Positions 23,153-29,595 of a stretch of DNA of 29,595 nucleotides are shown here, piece by piece. The position numbers and the translations under genes are program-made. The notes under the pieces were generated by a model. It worked only from the letters and a program-made list of their open reading frames with translations, was not told the origin of the DNA and made no database searches. Position 1 is the stretch's first letter. Each line of letters starts with the position of its first letter. This DNA is from Fibrobacter sp. UBA4373 (GTDB lineage: Bacteria > Fibrobacterota > Fibrobacteria > Fibrobacterales > Fibrobacteraceae), in the NCBI GenBank assembly GCA_002390045.1, contig DGSB01000040.1, forward strand, positions 514-30,108, in the 5' to 3' direction.

Positions 23153-23446
23153 TTATTCGTCGATGAACTGGTAAGCGGTTTCGCCTTTTTTAGACATGCC
23201 GTACTTGGTGCGGGCAATGGATTCAATGTAGAATGAATCCTTCAGCAGACGTTCTCCCTCGTGCTTGCGAAATTCGAGAATGGCTTTGAGGGAATCGGTT
23301 TCAAGCTTTAAGTGTTCGATCTGTCGCTGGAGCTTGTGCTGATTCCAGAGCCCATTATCTCCAAATGTAAACGACCACAGCGATGACGCGATGAAGGCAA
23401 TCAACACGACACATGTGATTTGGATGATAATCTTCCGAAAATTCAA
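23153..23446 (-). CDS. FtsB/DivIC-type septum formation initiator
   Basis: 97 residues. One membrane helix (about 6-25) is followed by a coiled coil (about 33-62, WNQHKLQRQIEHLKLETDSLK) and the family's C-terminal motif 'IESIARTKYGMSKKGET', the usual 'iAre.lgm.k.gE' of FtsB/DivIC. These proteins join the FtsL-FtsQ complex at the division site and help activate septal wall synthesis. The gene starts 4 nt after the dprA stop and is probably cotranscribed with it. Confidence 0.88.
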   Translation of the reverse strand: MNFRKIIIQITCVVLIAFIASSLWSFTFGDNGLWNQHKLQRQIEHLKLETDSLKAILEFRKHEGERLLKDSFYIESIARTKYGMSKKGETAYQFIDE

Positions 23447-23450
23447 AGGT

Positions 23451-24350
23451 TTACTCCGCCTGTGAAAAATGAAACGAGTTGCCGTCCTTGGAATGGACGA
23501 TTCCTGCGATTTCCATTTCTGTCAATATAGCTAAAAGCTCGGAAATCGGAAGAGAGGAACTTGTGCATAACTCGTCTAAAGAATGGGTAAAACCTGCATT
23601 TTCAAAAAAGAGCTTTTGGGCTTTGGGAGAAAGCGAAATTCCCATCTGCGGTAAATCGGTAGCGGAATGGTCGGTGAGGCGCTTCGCTCCACACAAATCC
23701 GAAAAATCCTTTGTGTTCCAGATGGCGCTTGCGATTTTGGAAGCGATGCAAAAGTTTGGCCCTTCGGCGTGGGGCGCAAGGATGCTTCCGGGTACCGCAA
23801 GAATTTTTTTAGAAAAATCTTTGGCATAATCGACAGAGATCATGCCGCCACCGTGGAGCTTGCTCTCGACTAAGGTGAGACTTTGGGAGAGCCCTGCGAT
23901 AATGCGGTTTCGCATTGGGAACATAAATTTTAACGATGCCGTTTTGCCCGGATATTCCGAAAGGATGGCGCCTCCTTCTTGTAAAATGCGGTGGGCGAGG
24001 GATCTCCGGGACCCGGTAATTTCCGCTTCGATTCCTTGCGCGATGACGGCGACGGTCGGAATGCGAAACTGGATGGCTGCGCTGTGACAAAATGTGTCAA
24101 TTCCTTGGGCGAGACCGGAGACGACGACGGCATCGGTTCCCGAAAGATTTTGGACGAGCTTTTGGCAGATTTCTTCTGCGTTTGGGCTTGCGCGTCGCGT
24201 GCCGACCATGGCGATCCAGGAGCGTTCAAAGCTCGGCAGGGTTCCGCGGTAATAAAGCGCTTCGGGGGCGTTTGGAATTTGGGCGAGTGCGGTAGGGAAG
24301 TCCTCGCGTTTTAATTCTTGGACGGGAAAATTGTTAGTTTTGATTTCCAT
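23451..24350 (-). CDS. dprA: DNA-processing protein DprA (Smf)
   Basis: 299 residues. DprA binds incoming single-stranded DNA during transformation and loads RecA; it is also widespread in bacteria not known to be competent. The Rossmann-like core has MVGTRRAS (48-55), VVSGLAQGID (76-85), 'AVIAQGIE', GGAILSEYP (126-134), FPMRNRIIAGLS (144-155) and VESKLHGGGMISVDYA (161-176). A C-terminal winged-helix-like domain covers about 230-299. AAAGGA lies 7 nt before the ATG. That ATG at 24348-24350 overlaps the mazG ATG at 24349-24351 on the other strand. Confidence 0.95.
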   Translation of the reverse strand: MEIKTNNFPVQELKREDFPTALAQIPNAPEALYYRGTLPSFERSWIAMVGTRRASPNAEEICQKLVQNLSGTDAVVVSGLAQGIDTFCHSAAIQFRIPTVAVIAQGIEAEITGSRRSLAHRILQEGGAILSEYPGKTASLKFMFPMRNRIIAGLSQSLTLVESKLHGGGMISVDYAKDFSKKILAVPGSILAPHAEGPNFCIASKIASAIWNTKDFSDLCGAKRLTDHSATDLPQMGISLSPKAQKLFFENAGFTHSLDELCTSSSLPISELLAILTEMEIAGIVHSKDGNSFHFSQAE

Positions 24351-25170
24351 GAAATATTCCTTTGCTGATTTGGTGAAGATTATGGAGCGCCTTCGTTCGC
24401 CGGAAGGTTGCCCGTGGGACAGAAAGCAGACTACGCAGAGCCTTCTCCCTTATTTGATAGAAGAATCTTCGGAGTTTATCGATGCGGCGCAGGCTAGTGA
24501 TAAAGTCCACATGTGTGAAGAACTCGGTGACGTTCTTTTGCAGGTGGTGTTCCACGCGCAGGTCGCCCGAGAAAACGGGGATTTTGATATCGATGACGTC
24601 ACGAATTCGATTTGTGAAAAGATGATGCGTCGCCATCCCCATGTGTTTGGGGATTCGCATGTGAAGAATGCGGGCGAAGTCTCGAAGCGCTGGGAAGAAA
24701 TCAAGGCGACGGAAAAGAATAATCTTGGCATGAAGGATAAATCCGCAATGGACAAGGTGTCCCGCAGCATGCCGACTCTGGCCCGTGCACAGGATATGGG
24801 GCGCCGTGCGGCCAAAAACGGATTCGACTGGGCGGAAGACGCTCCGGTTTTTGAAAAGGTCCACGAAGAATTCAACGAATTTTTGGAAGAATACAGAAAG
24901 TCGACGGAAGAGTTTCCGAACCGGGAACGGATGGAAGAAGAATTTGGCGATTTGCTTTTTACGCTTTGCCATTTGGCACGTCACGTGGGGCTGAATGCGG
25001 AAACGGCTTTGAATCGCGCATCGAACAAATTCGACGCCCGATTCCGAACCCTTGAAAAACTCGCGAAGGCAAAATACGCCGGAAAACCCCTGCGGGAACT
25101 TTCTCCCGAGGAATTGCTCGCTCTTTGGAGCGAAGCCAAGGCGGAGACTAATCAAAAATCAGGTTATTGA
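24349..25170 (+). CDS. mazG: Nucleoside triphosphate pyrophosphohydrolase MazG
   Basis: 273 residues from ATG 24349 (E. coli MazG is 263). MazG hydrolyses NTPs and dNTPs to the monophosphate plus pyrophosphate and is thought to clear abnormal nucleotides. It has two tandem MazG domains. The first has ERLRSPEGCPWDRKQT, then EESSEF and EELGDVLLQVVFHAQ. The second has 'EFNEFLEEY' and EEFGDLLFTLCHLARH, giving the metal-binding EExxE/ExxD pattern twice. In-frame TTG codons at 24331 and 24340 could also start it but would lie inside dprA. The gene's end overlaps the convergent small membrane protein gene by 23 nt. Confidence 0.95.
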   Translation: MKYSFADLVKIMERLRSPEGCPWDRKQTTQSLLPYLIEESSEFIDAAQASDKVHMCEELGDVLLQVVFHAQVARENGDFDIDDVTNSICEKMMRRHPHVFGDSHVKNAGEVSKRWEEIKATEKNNLGMKDKSAMDKVSRSMPTLARAQDMGRRAAKNGFDWAEDAPVFEKVHEEFNEFLEEYRKSTEEFPNRERMEEEFGDLLFTLCHLARHVGLNAETALNRASNKFDARFRTLEKLAKAKYAGKPLRELSPEELLALWSEAKAETNQKSGY

Positions 25171-25363
25171 CGGAAAGACCTACGAAAAAGACGAGCAGGT
25201 AGCCGTACCAGAGAACCGTTAGCGGGTAATTTAAAACGCGCTTCGGCTTGCTTTCGATCGTTTTGTTCTTTTCTGCAATGCGGATCAGGTTCCGTCTAAA
25301 GTAGTAGACGGTGATGGCTGTGCCGATAAGGCTTGCGAGAATGCAGAGAAGTGTCGAAAGCAT
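25148..25363 (-). CDS. Small two-helix membrane protein (71 residues)
   Basis: No family recognised. Two hydrophobic helices (about 2-22 and 48-66) flank a short, basic cytoplasmic-type loop (RRNLIRIAEKNK, KPKRV). It looks real because the TATCTTTG promoter box lies just upstream and both helices are well formed. TATCTTTG ends 4 nt before the ATG, so the transcript would be leaderless. Its 3' end overlaps mazG by 23 nt, tail to tail. Confidence 0.6.
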   Translation of the reverse strand: MLSTLLCILASLIGTAITVYYFRRNLIRIAEKNKTIESKPKRVLNYPLTVLWYGYLLVFFVGLSVNNLIFD

Positions 25364-25367
25364 GACC

Positions 25368-25375
25368 CAAAGATA
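25368..25375 (-). promoter_or_regulatory. TAnnTTTG-type promoter box for the small membrane protein
   Basis: TATCTTTG on the minus strand, followed by only GGTC before the ATG at 25363. Confidence 0.45.
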
Positions 25376-25528
25376 GATATTTTTCGGAATTGAGATGCTA
25401 AAAAGCGAATTTCACGTTAAAAAGCTCCAATTTGAGAATCGTCAGTTGCCCGTTTTCGTCAAATTTTCTCTATTTGTTGCTGTTGACGGTTCGTTTATGT
25501 AAACGATCCTTTCTTTTATGAGGTGTAT

Positions 25529-25978
25529 TTGGATAACCGGGAAAAACTGAATTCCTTGATTGCCGCGGCTTGTGAAGCCGTTGGTGCCGAACTGGTCGAA
25601 TTCGACATGTTCAAGGCGGGCAAACGCGAAGTCCTTCGCATCTATATTGATAAGGTAAACGGAGTTGACGTGGAAGATTGCGCGGCGGTGAGCCGTCGTC
25701 TTTCCGATGCGCTTGACCAGGATGAATCCTTGATCGAAGGCGCTTTTACCCTGGAAGTCTCTTCTCCCGGGATCGACCGTCCCCTCAAGTCCACTCGGGA
25801 TTTTGAACGCAACCTGAACCAGCTGTTGCGCATTACCCGTGAAACAGGAAAGCCTTTAACCGGTACCCTGACTGCGGTGGACGAACAAAATTTAACCCTG
25901 TCTGTAAAAGGCGTGACAGACGCGGTCTTGGTTCCTCGGTCCGAGATCCTCTCTGCCAAAGTAGAAGTTCAATTCTAA
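25529..25978 (+). CDS. rimP: Ribosome maturation factor RimP
   Basis: 149 residues from TTG 25529, chosen because GAGG (25520-25523) lies 5 nt upstream; GTG 25523 is a possible start but overlaps that site. RimP assists assembly of the 30S subunit. The N-terminal domain has 'GAELVEFDMFKAGKREVLRIYIDK' and 'VEDCAAVSRRLSDALD', then the signature LEVSSPGIDRPLKSTRDFER, and a small C-terminal SH3-like barrel ('KPLTGTLTAVDEQNLTLSV'). It leads the rimP-nusA-infB cluster, a widely conserved order, with 14 nt to nusA. Confidence 0.95.
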   Translation: MDNREKLNSLIAAACEAVGAELVEFDMFKAGKREVLRIYIDKVNGVDVEDCAAVSRRLSDALDQDESLIEGAFTLEVSSPGIDRPLKSTRDFERNLNQLLRITRETGKPLTGTLTAVDEQNLTLSVKGVTDAVLVPRSEILSAKVEVQF

Positions 25979-25992
25979 AAATAAAGGCTCTT

Positions 25993-27276
25993 ATGACAAC
26001 GAAGAATAAGGAACCACAAATCAATTTAATCGAAGCGCTTAAAACCGTCGTTGACACGAAGAATATCGACAACTCCATTGTCGAAGGCGCTTTGAAGGAT
26101 GCCTTGATTACGGCAGCTCGCAAGTACTTGAACATTGACAAGCACTTCGATGTGAAAATTGATAGTGAAACGAATGAAATTTCGATCGCTCTCGTGGTCG
26201 ATATCGTTGACGATTATCCGGACTACGACCCGTCGCTCGATGCAGAAACCGTTCAGGAAATGGACGAACACTACATGCTCGTCGAACAGGCTCGCGATTT
26301 GAATCCGGATGTTCAGCCGGGTGACCATCTCGAAATGGAACTTCCGGTCTCTGCCTTTGGCCGTCAGGCAATCCAGACTGCTAAGCAGTTCCTCATTCAG
26401 CGCATTCGCGATGCGGAACGCAGCAAGATCGTGGACACTTATCGTGACCGCATCGGTTCGATCGTGAATGGCGAAGTCCTCCGTATCGAAAGCCGCAATG
26501 CGATCGTTTCGATTGGCCGTCAGACTGAAGCTGTTCTCCCGTTCAAGGAACAGCTCCCGAAGGAACGTTTTGCTCAGGGCAGCTCCGTCAAGGCTGTGAT
26601 TAAGGCTGTGACTGATTCCGCTAAAAACGGTGCGCAGGTGATCCTTTCCCGTACAAGTGAAATGTTCCTCTATGAACTCTTCCGTCAGGAAGTGCCGGAA
26701 ATCTTCGATGGTTCTGTCGAAATCCGTGGTGTTGTCCGTGATCCGGGCTTCCGCGCTAAGATTTCCGTGGCTGCTCGTGATGCCCGCATTGACCCGGTCG
26801 GCGCTTGCGTCGGTATGAAGGGTGCGCGTGTCCAGGCGGTTGTTCGCGAACTCGGTAATGAACGTATCGATATCGTTCACTGGGATCCGGATCTGATCAC
26901 GTTTGTCCGTCATGCCCTTTCTCCGGCAAACATCGTGAAGTATTTTGAAGTCCCGGGTTCTCTCCGTCTTGTCATTGTGATTGCGGACGAAGATCTTGCC
27001 CAGGCAATTGGCCGCAATGGTCAGAATGTCAAGCTCGCTTCCCAGCTTGTGGAACATGAACTTGACGTCTTTGGAGAAAAGGAATGGTCCGAAAAGAGTG
27101 ATGAAGATAAGCAGAAGATTTTGACTGCACGTCCGAGCGAAATCGCAAAGGCTGAAGCCTTCCGAGCAAACGAAACCGCTTTGTTCAAGGAAGAAGTGGC
27201 AAGCCCGGTCGAATCGGCACCGGCAGACGAATCTGCAACTGCGGAAGAAACTTCGGATCAGGATGGTCAGGTTTAA
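25993..27276 (+). CDS. nusA: Transcription termination/antitermination factor NusA
   Basis: 427 residues. NusA binds RNA polymerase and nascent RNA and modulates pausing, termination and antitermination. Domains in order: N-terminal polymerase-binding domain (about 10-130), S1 domain (about 150-210, 'IGSIVNGEVLRIESRNAIVSIG'), KH1 (about 225-310, with VGACVGMKGARVQAVVREL) and KH2 (about 310-365, LAQAIGRNGQNVKLASQLV). The tail (about 370-427) is acidic and low-complexity, with no room for the two acidic repeats of E. coli NusA (495 residues). No ylxR gene is present; infB follows after 31 nt. AAAGGCTCTT before the ATG resembles the leader end of the gene at 972. Confidence 0.97.
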   Translation: MTTKNKEPQINLIEALKTVVDTKNIDNSIVEGALKDALITAARKYLNIDKHFDVKIDSETNEISIALVVDIVDDYPDYDPSLDAETVQEMDEHYMLVEQARDLNPDVQPGDHLEMELPVSAFGRQAIQTAKQFLIQRIRDAERSKIVDTYRDRIGSIVNGEVLRIESRNAIVSIGRQTEAVLPFKEQLPKERFAQGSSVKAVIKAVTDSAKNGAQVILSRTSEMFLYELFRQEVPEIFDGSVEIRGVVRDPGFRAKISVAARDARIDPVGACVGMKGARVQAVVRELGNERIDIVHWDPDLITFVRHALSPANIVKYFEVPGSLRLVIVIADEDLAQAIGRNGQNVKLASQLVEHELDVFGEKEWSEKSDEDKQKILTARPSEIAKAEAFRANETALFKEEVASPVESAPADESATAEETSDQDGQV

Positions 27277-27307
27277 GGAATAGAAGCTTATTGGAGCAAA
27301 AGCATAG

Positions 27308-29595
27308 ATGAGTAATGAAATCAAAATCACCCCGGGTGAATGGGCTAAGAAACATGGCGTAGATGCCAGCCGAGTCGTTGCACTTCTGCACGAGAATGGA
27401 GTGCAAGTGTTGACGCCGTTTACCCCTGTTCCCCAAATGGCTTTTGCTTCGATCGAAGCTCAAGTGATGGAAGAGAAGGCAAAGGCTGATGCGCGTCGTG
27501 CGAAGGCCAGCGGTCTCCGCAAGAATTTGAAGAAAAATTCTACAGAAGAAAAAGAAGGCGAAGCTCCGGCAAAGCCTGCGACTCCGGCTGCAACGACCGG
27601 TCGCCGCACCATCACGGGTAAGTTCATGGGCGGAAGCGTTAAAGTGACGCGTTCTGCGACGGCTCGCCCTGCAGTTGTAAAAACGGTGAAGCCGGCGGTC
27701 ACTCCGGCTGTCAAACCGGCAGCTCCAAAGGCTACTCCGGCTGCTCCGGCGGCTCCGGTTTCTCCGGCTCCGGCAGTGAAGCCGACTCCGGCACCGGTAC
27801 AGGCTCCAAAGCCTGCCGCTCCTCAGGCCAGTGCTCCTGCCGCTCCGAAGGCTGCTCCGGCAGCACCGGCTCCTATTGCACAAGCTCCGGCGGCTAAACC
27901 GGCAGTGGAACAGACTCCTGCAGTGAAGCCAGCTCCGGCACCGGTACAGGCTCCAAAGCCTGCCGCTCCTCAGGCCAGTGCTCCTGCCGCTCCGAAGGCT
28001 GCTCCGGCAGCACCGGCTCCTGTTGCAAAACCGCAGGCTTCTGCGGCTCCGAAGCCCGCGACGACTGTCAAGGCCGCTCCGGTGGGTGAACTTCGCCAGG
28101 TCGAAATGAAGGCTCAGGTCTTTAAGCCGGATGCCGCAATTCTTGCCCGAATCGAAAAGTCCCGTCAGCAGCAGGCTGCTCAGCACCGCTTCCGTGGAAA
28201 TAACAACGGATCGGGCCAGGGTTATACCGGTCATTTTGGTCCGGGTTCCAACAACGGCGGAAATTACCGCGGTGGCACCGGTAACGGAAATAATCATTAC
28301 CGTGGAAACGACAATGGCTCTAGCACAGGTTCCCGCTCCTTTGGCGGTGGACAGACGCGCGGTCAGCGTTTCTCGGGCCAGAACATGCAGGATGTTTTTG
28401 CCAATGCGCAGAACAATGCGAATGGCGCTAATAACCGTTTTGGCAACAACAATAAGCAGGGTCAGAACCGTGGCGGTAACAACGACCGCTTCAGCAAGAA
28501 CAAGTACGGCGGTAAAAACGGTCGCGATAGCAAGGACAACCGTTTTGAACAGAGCGAACAGCAGGATTCGATTCGTCAGAATGTTTCTCGCGTGATGGCT
28601 TCGCTCTCGAAGAACCCGGTGAAGAAGGTTTATCATAAGGATAAAGCGGCTTCTAATGACGGGGAACAGAAAAAGATTTTGAAGACCTCTGACTTCATCA
28701 CTGTCGGTGAACTCGCCGGTATGATGGATCAGATGCCCGCACGTGTCATTGCAAAGTGCATGGAAATGGGCATGATGGTCACCATCAACGCACGCTTGGA
28801 TTTTGAAACCATTCAGGTCCTTGCCGATGAATTTGGCTATGAAGCCCAGTTGATGGAAGAATATGAAGAAGAAGTCCTCGGCGTTGAAGAAGAAAAGGCC
28901 GAAGACCTGGAACCGCGTCATCCGGTGGTTACCGTGATGGGTCACGTGGACCATGGTAAGACTTCCCTTCTTGACTGGATTCGTAAGACCCATGTGGTGT
29001 CTGGCGAATCGGGTGGTATTACTCAGCATATCGGTGCTTACGAAGTCACGACTTCTGTGGGCAAGGTGACGTTCCTCGATACGCCGGGTCACGAAGCGTT
29101 CAGCGCAATGCGTGCTCGTGGTTCCCAGGTGACGGATGTGATCGTGCTTGTTGTGGCCGCAGACTCTATGGTGATGCCGCAGACGGTGGAATCGATCGAA
29201 CTCGCTCACCGTGAAAAAGTTCCGATGGTCGTTGCGATTACGAAGATTGACCTTCCGACCGCGAATCCGGACAAAATCCGTGCTCAGCTCGCGGAACGTG
29301 GCGTCGAAGTGGAACAGTGGGGCGGTAACGTCAGCTGTATCGAAGTTTCGGCTCGTACCGGTCAAGGGATGCCGCAGCTTTTGGAAACCCTCGCTCTCGA
29401 AGCGGAAGTCTTGGAACTCAAGGCTTCGAAGTCGGCTCGTGCCCGTGGCGCTGTGGTCGAATCCAAGCTCGATGCGGGTAAGGGTTCCATGGCAACGGTC
29501 TTGATCCAGAACGGTACGCTTCACGTGGGTGACCCGTTTGTTTGCGGTGTCTATGCCGGTCGTGTTCGTGCAATGTTCGATGATCGCGGTAAGCA
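27308..29595 (+). CDS. infB: Translation initiation factor IF-2 (3' truncated by window edge)
   Basis: 762 codons are present and the frame stays open to the edge. IF-2 is the GTPase that brings initiator tRNA to the ribosome and promotes subunit joining. It begins with an IF2_N-type domain (about 3-50, ITPGEWAKKHGVDASRVVALL). A Pro/Ala/Lys-rich linker with a duplicated block (about 110-260) and a Gly/Asn/Arg-rich low-complexity stretch (about 294-420) follow. A second IF2_N domain (about 460-525) comes next, then the G domain: GHVDHGKT (545-552), SGGITQHIGAY, DTPGHEAF (from D591), TKID (645-648) and a SA-type G5. G4 reads TKID rather than NKID. The start of domain II is present. A long antisense frame over this gene is a composition artefact. 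Confidence 0.96.
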   Translation, partial: MSNEIKITPGEWAKKHGVDASRVVALLHENGVQVLTPFTPVPQMAFASIEAQVMEEKAKADARRAKASGLRKNLKKNSTEEKEGEAPAKPATPAATTGRRTITGKFMGGSVKVTRSATARPAVVKTVKPAVTPAVKPAAPKATPAAPAAPVSPAPAVKPTPAPVQAPKPAAPQASAPAAPKAAPAAPAPIAQAPAAKPAVEQTPAVKPAPAPVQAPKPAAPQASAPAAPKAAPAAPAPVAKPQASAAPKPATTVKAAPVGELRQVEMKAQVFKPDAAILARIEKSRQQQAAQHRFRGNNNGSGQGYTGHFGPGSNNGGNYRGGTGNGNNHYRGNDNGSSTGSRSFGGGQTRGQRFSGQNMQDVFANAQNNANGANNRFGNNNKQGQNRGGNNDRFSKNKYGGKNGRDSKDNRFEQSEQQDSIRQNVSRVMASLSKNPVKKVYHKDKAASNDGEQKKILKTSDFITVGELAGMMDQMPARVIAKCMEMGMMVTINARLDFETIQVLADEFGYEAQLMEEYEEEVLGVEEEKAEDLEPRHPVVTVMGHVDHGKTSLLDWIRKTHVVSGESGGITQHIGAYEVTTSVGKVTFLDTPGHEAFSAMRARGSQVTDVIVLVVAADSMVMPQTVESIELAHREKVPMVVAITKIDLPTANPDKIRAQLAERGVEVEQWGGNVSCIEVSARTGQGMPQLLETLALEAEVLELKASKSARARGAVVESKLDAGKGSMATVLIQNGTLHVGDPFVCGVYAGRVRAMFDDRGK
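27773..27880 (+). repeat. Intragenic repeat in infB, copy 1
   Basis: 108-nt block encoding 36 Ala/Pro-rich residues (156-191 of IF-2). It differs from copy 2 (147 nt downstream) at only three bases: two adjacent in the fifth codon and one near the end. Confidence 0.9.
27920..28027 (+). repeat. Intragenic repeat in infB, copy 2
   Basis: Second 108-nt copy (residues 205-240), offset 49 codons from copy 1 and 105 of 108 bases identical. Near-identity at the DNA level, including third codon positions, points to a recent duplication rather than protein-level selection. Confidence 0.9.

Noticed and set aside
26026..27330. Open frame of 434 codons antisense to nusA
   Set aside because: It covers nusA, whose S1 and KH domains are unmistakable; the antisense translation has no recognisable features.
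27773..28027. Mobile element or CRISPR-like repeat
   Set aside because: Only two copies, in frame inside infB, with no spacer series, inverted ends or transposase.
27185..29524. Open frame of 779 codons antisense to infB
   Set aside because: It is Arg/Ser/His-rich with no domain or start signal and mirrors the codon bias of infB, which has clear IF-2 motifs on plus.
1..29595. CRISPR array, phage, insertion sequence or defence island
   Set aside because: No regularly spaced repeats, integrase, transposase, restriction or toxin-antitoxin genes were seen on either strand.

Overview
The window is an ordinary bacterial chromosome segment, most likely from a member of the Fibrobacterota (Fibrobacter-like, FCB group). 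The clues are a TIGR02147-family protein (a family known mainly as a Fibrobacter paralogous family), several signal-peptide proteins with predicted outer-membrane barrels, and promoter boxes of the TAnnTTTG type known from Bacteroides. The genus call is an inference. I see no insertion sequence, phage gene, CRISPR array or rRNA.

Layout. 1-2.0 kb: end of purE, a DUF3108 periplasmic protein, and a small barrel protein closed by an intrinsic terminator. 1.97-2.25 kb: a candidate small RNA of about 90 nt, then tRNA-Arg(CCG) with a near-perfect bidirectional terminator. 2.3-4.4 kb (minus): a SPOR-domain lipoprotein and rimO. 4.5-5.4 kb: rpsU and a yqeY-type gene. 5.4-6.7 kb (minus): an SlyD-like FKBP isomerase coupled to rpiA. 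6.7-9.5 kb: a metallophosphoesterase, rlmH and an M32 carboxypeptidase. 9.6-10.6 kb (minus): lrgA-lrgB. 10.7-13.3 kb: a fused TIGR03960/TIGR03936 radical SAM protein. 13.3-18.6 kb (minus): mutL, then a large metallopeptidase/beta-propeller/barrel protein. 18.7-23.1 kb: the least typical stretch, with an unknown protein that may end in a winged helix, a tRNA-like RNA locus, an 89-residue orphan, a TIGR02147 protein and a large envelope protein. 23.2-24.4 kb (minus): dprA and an ftsB/divIC-like gene. 24.3-25.4 kb: mazG converging on a small membrane protein. 25.5 kb to the end: rimP-nusA-infB, with infB cut by the window edge.

Much of the content concerns translation and RNA (rpsU, rimO, rlmH, rimP, nusA, infB, tRNA-Arg), with DNA repair or uptake (mutL, dprA), nucleotide and sugar-phosphate metabolism (purE, rpiA, mazG) and envelope proteins mixed in. 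Genes are tightly packed. Several neighbours overlap by 1-8 nt, and four convergent gene pairs end within 15 nt of each other or overlap.

The points most worth following are: (1) a MutL in which the recognisable endonuclease metal-site motifs are all degraded; (2) -10 boxes 4-9 nt upstream of many start codons, suggesting widespread leaderless mRNAs; (3) two unannotated short transcription units with strong terminators, at 1971-2075 and 20047-20181; (4) the 1126-residue peptidase-propeller-barrel fusion; (5) a 436-residue protein that looks like a one-component regulator with no recognised sensor domain. I do not see a multi-gene defence or biosynthetic system.
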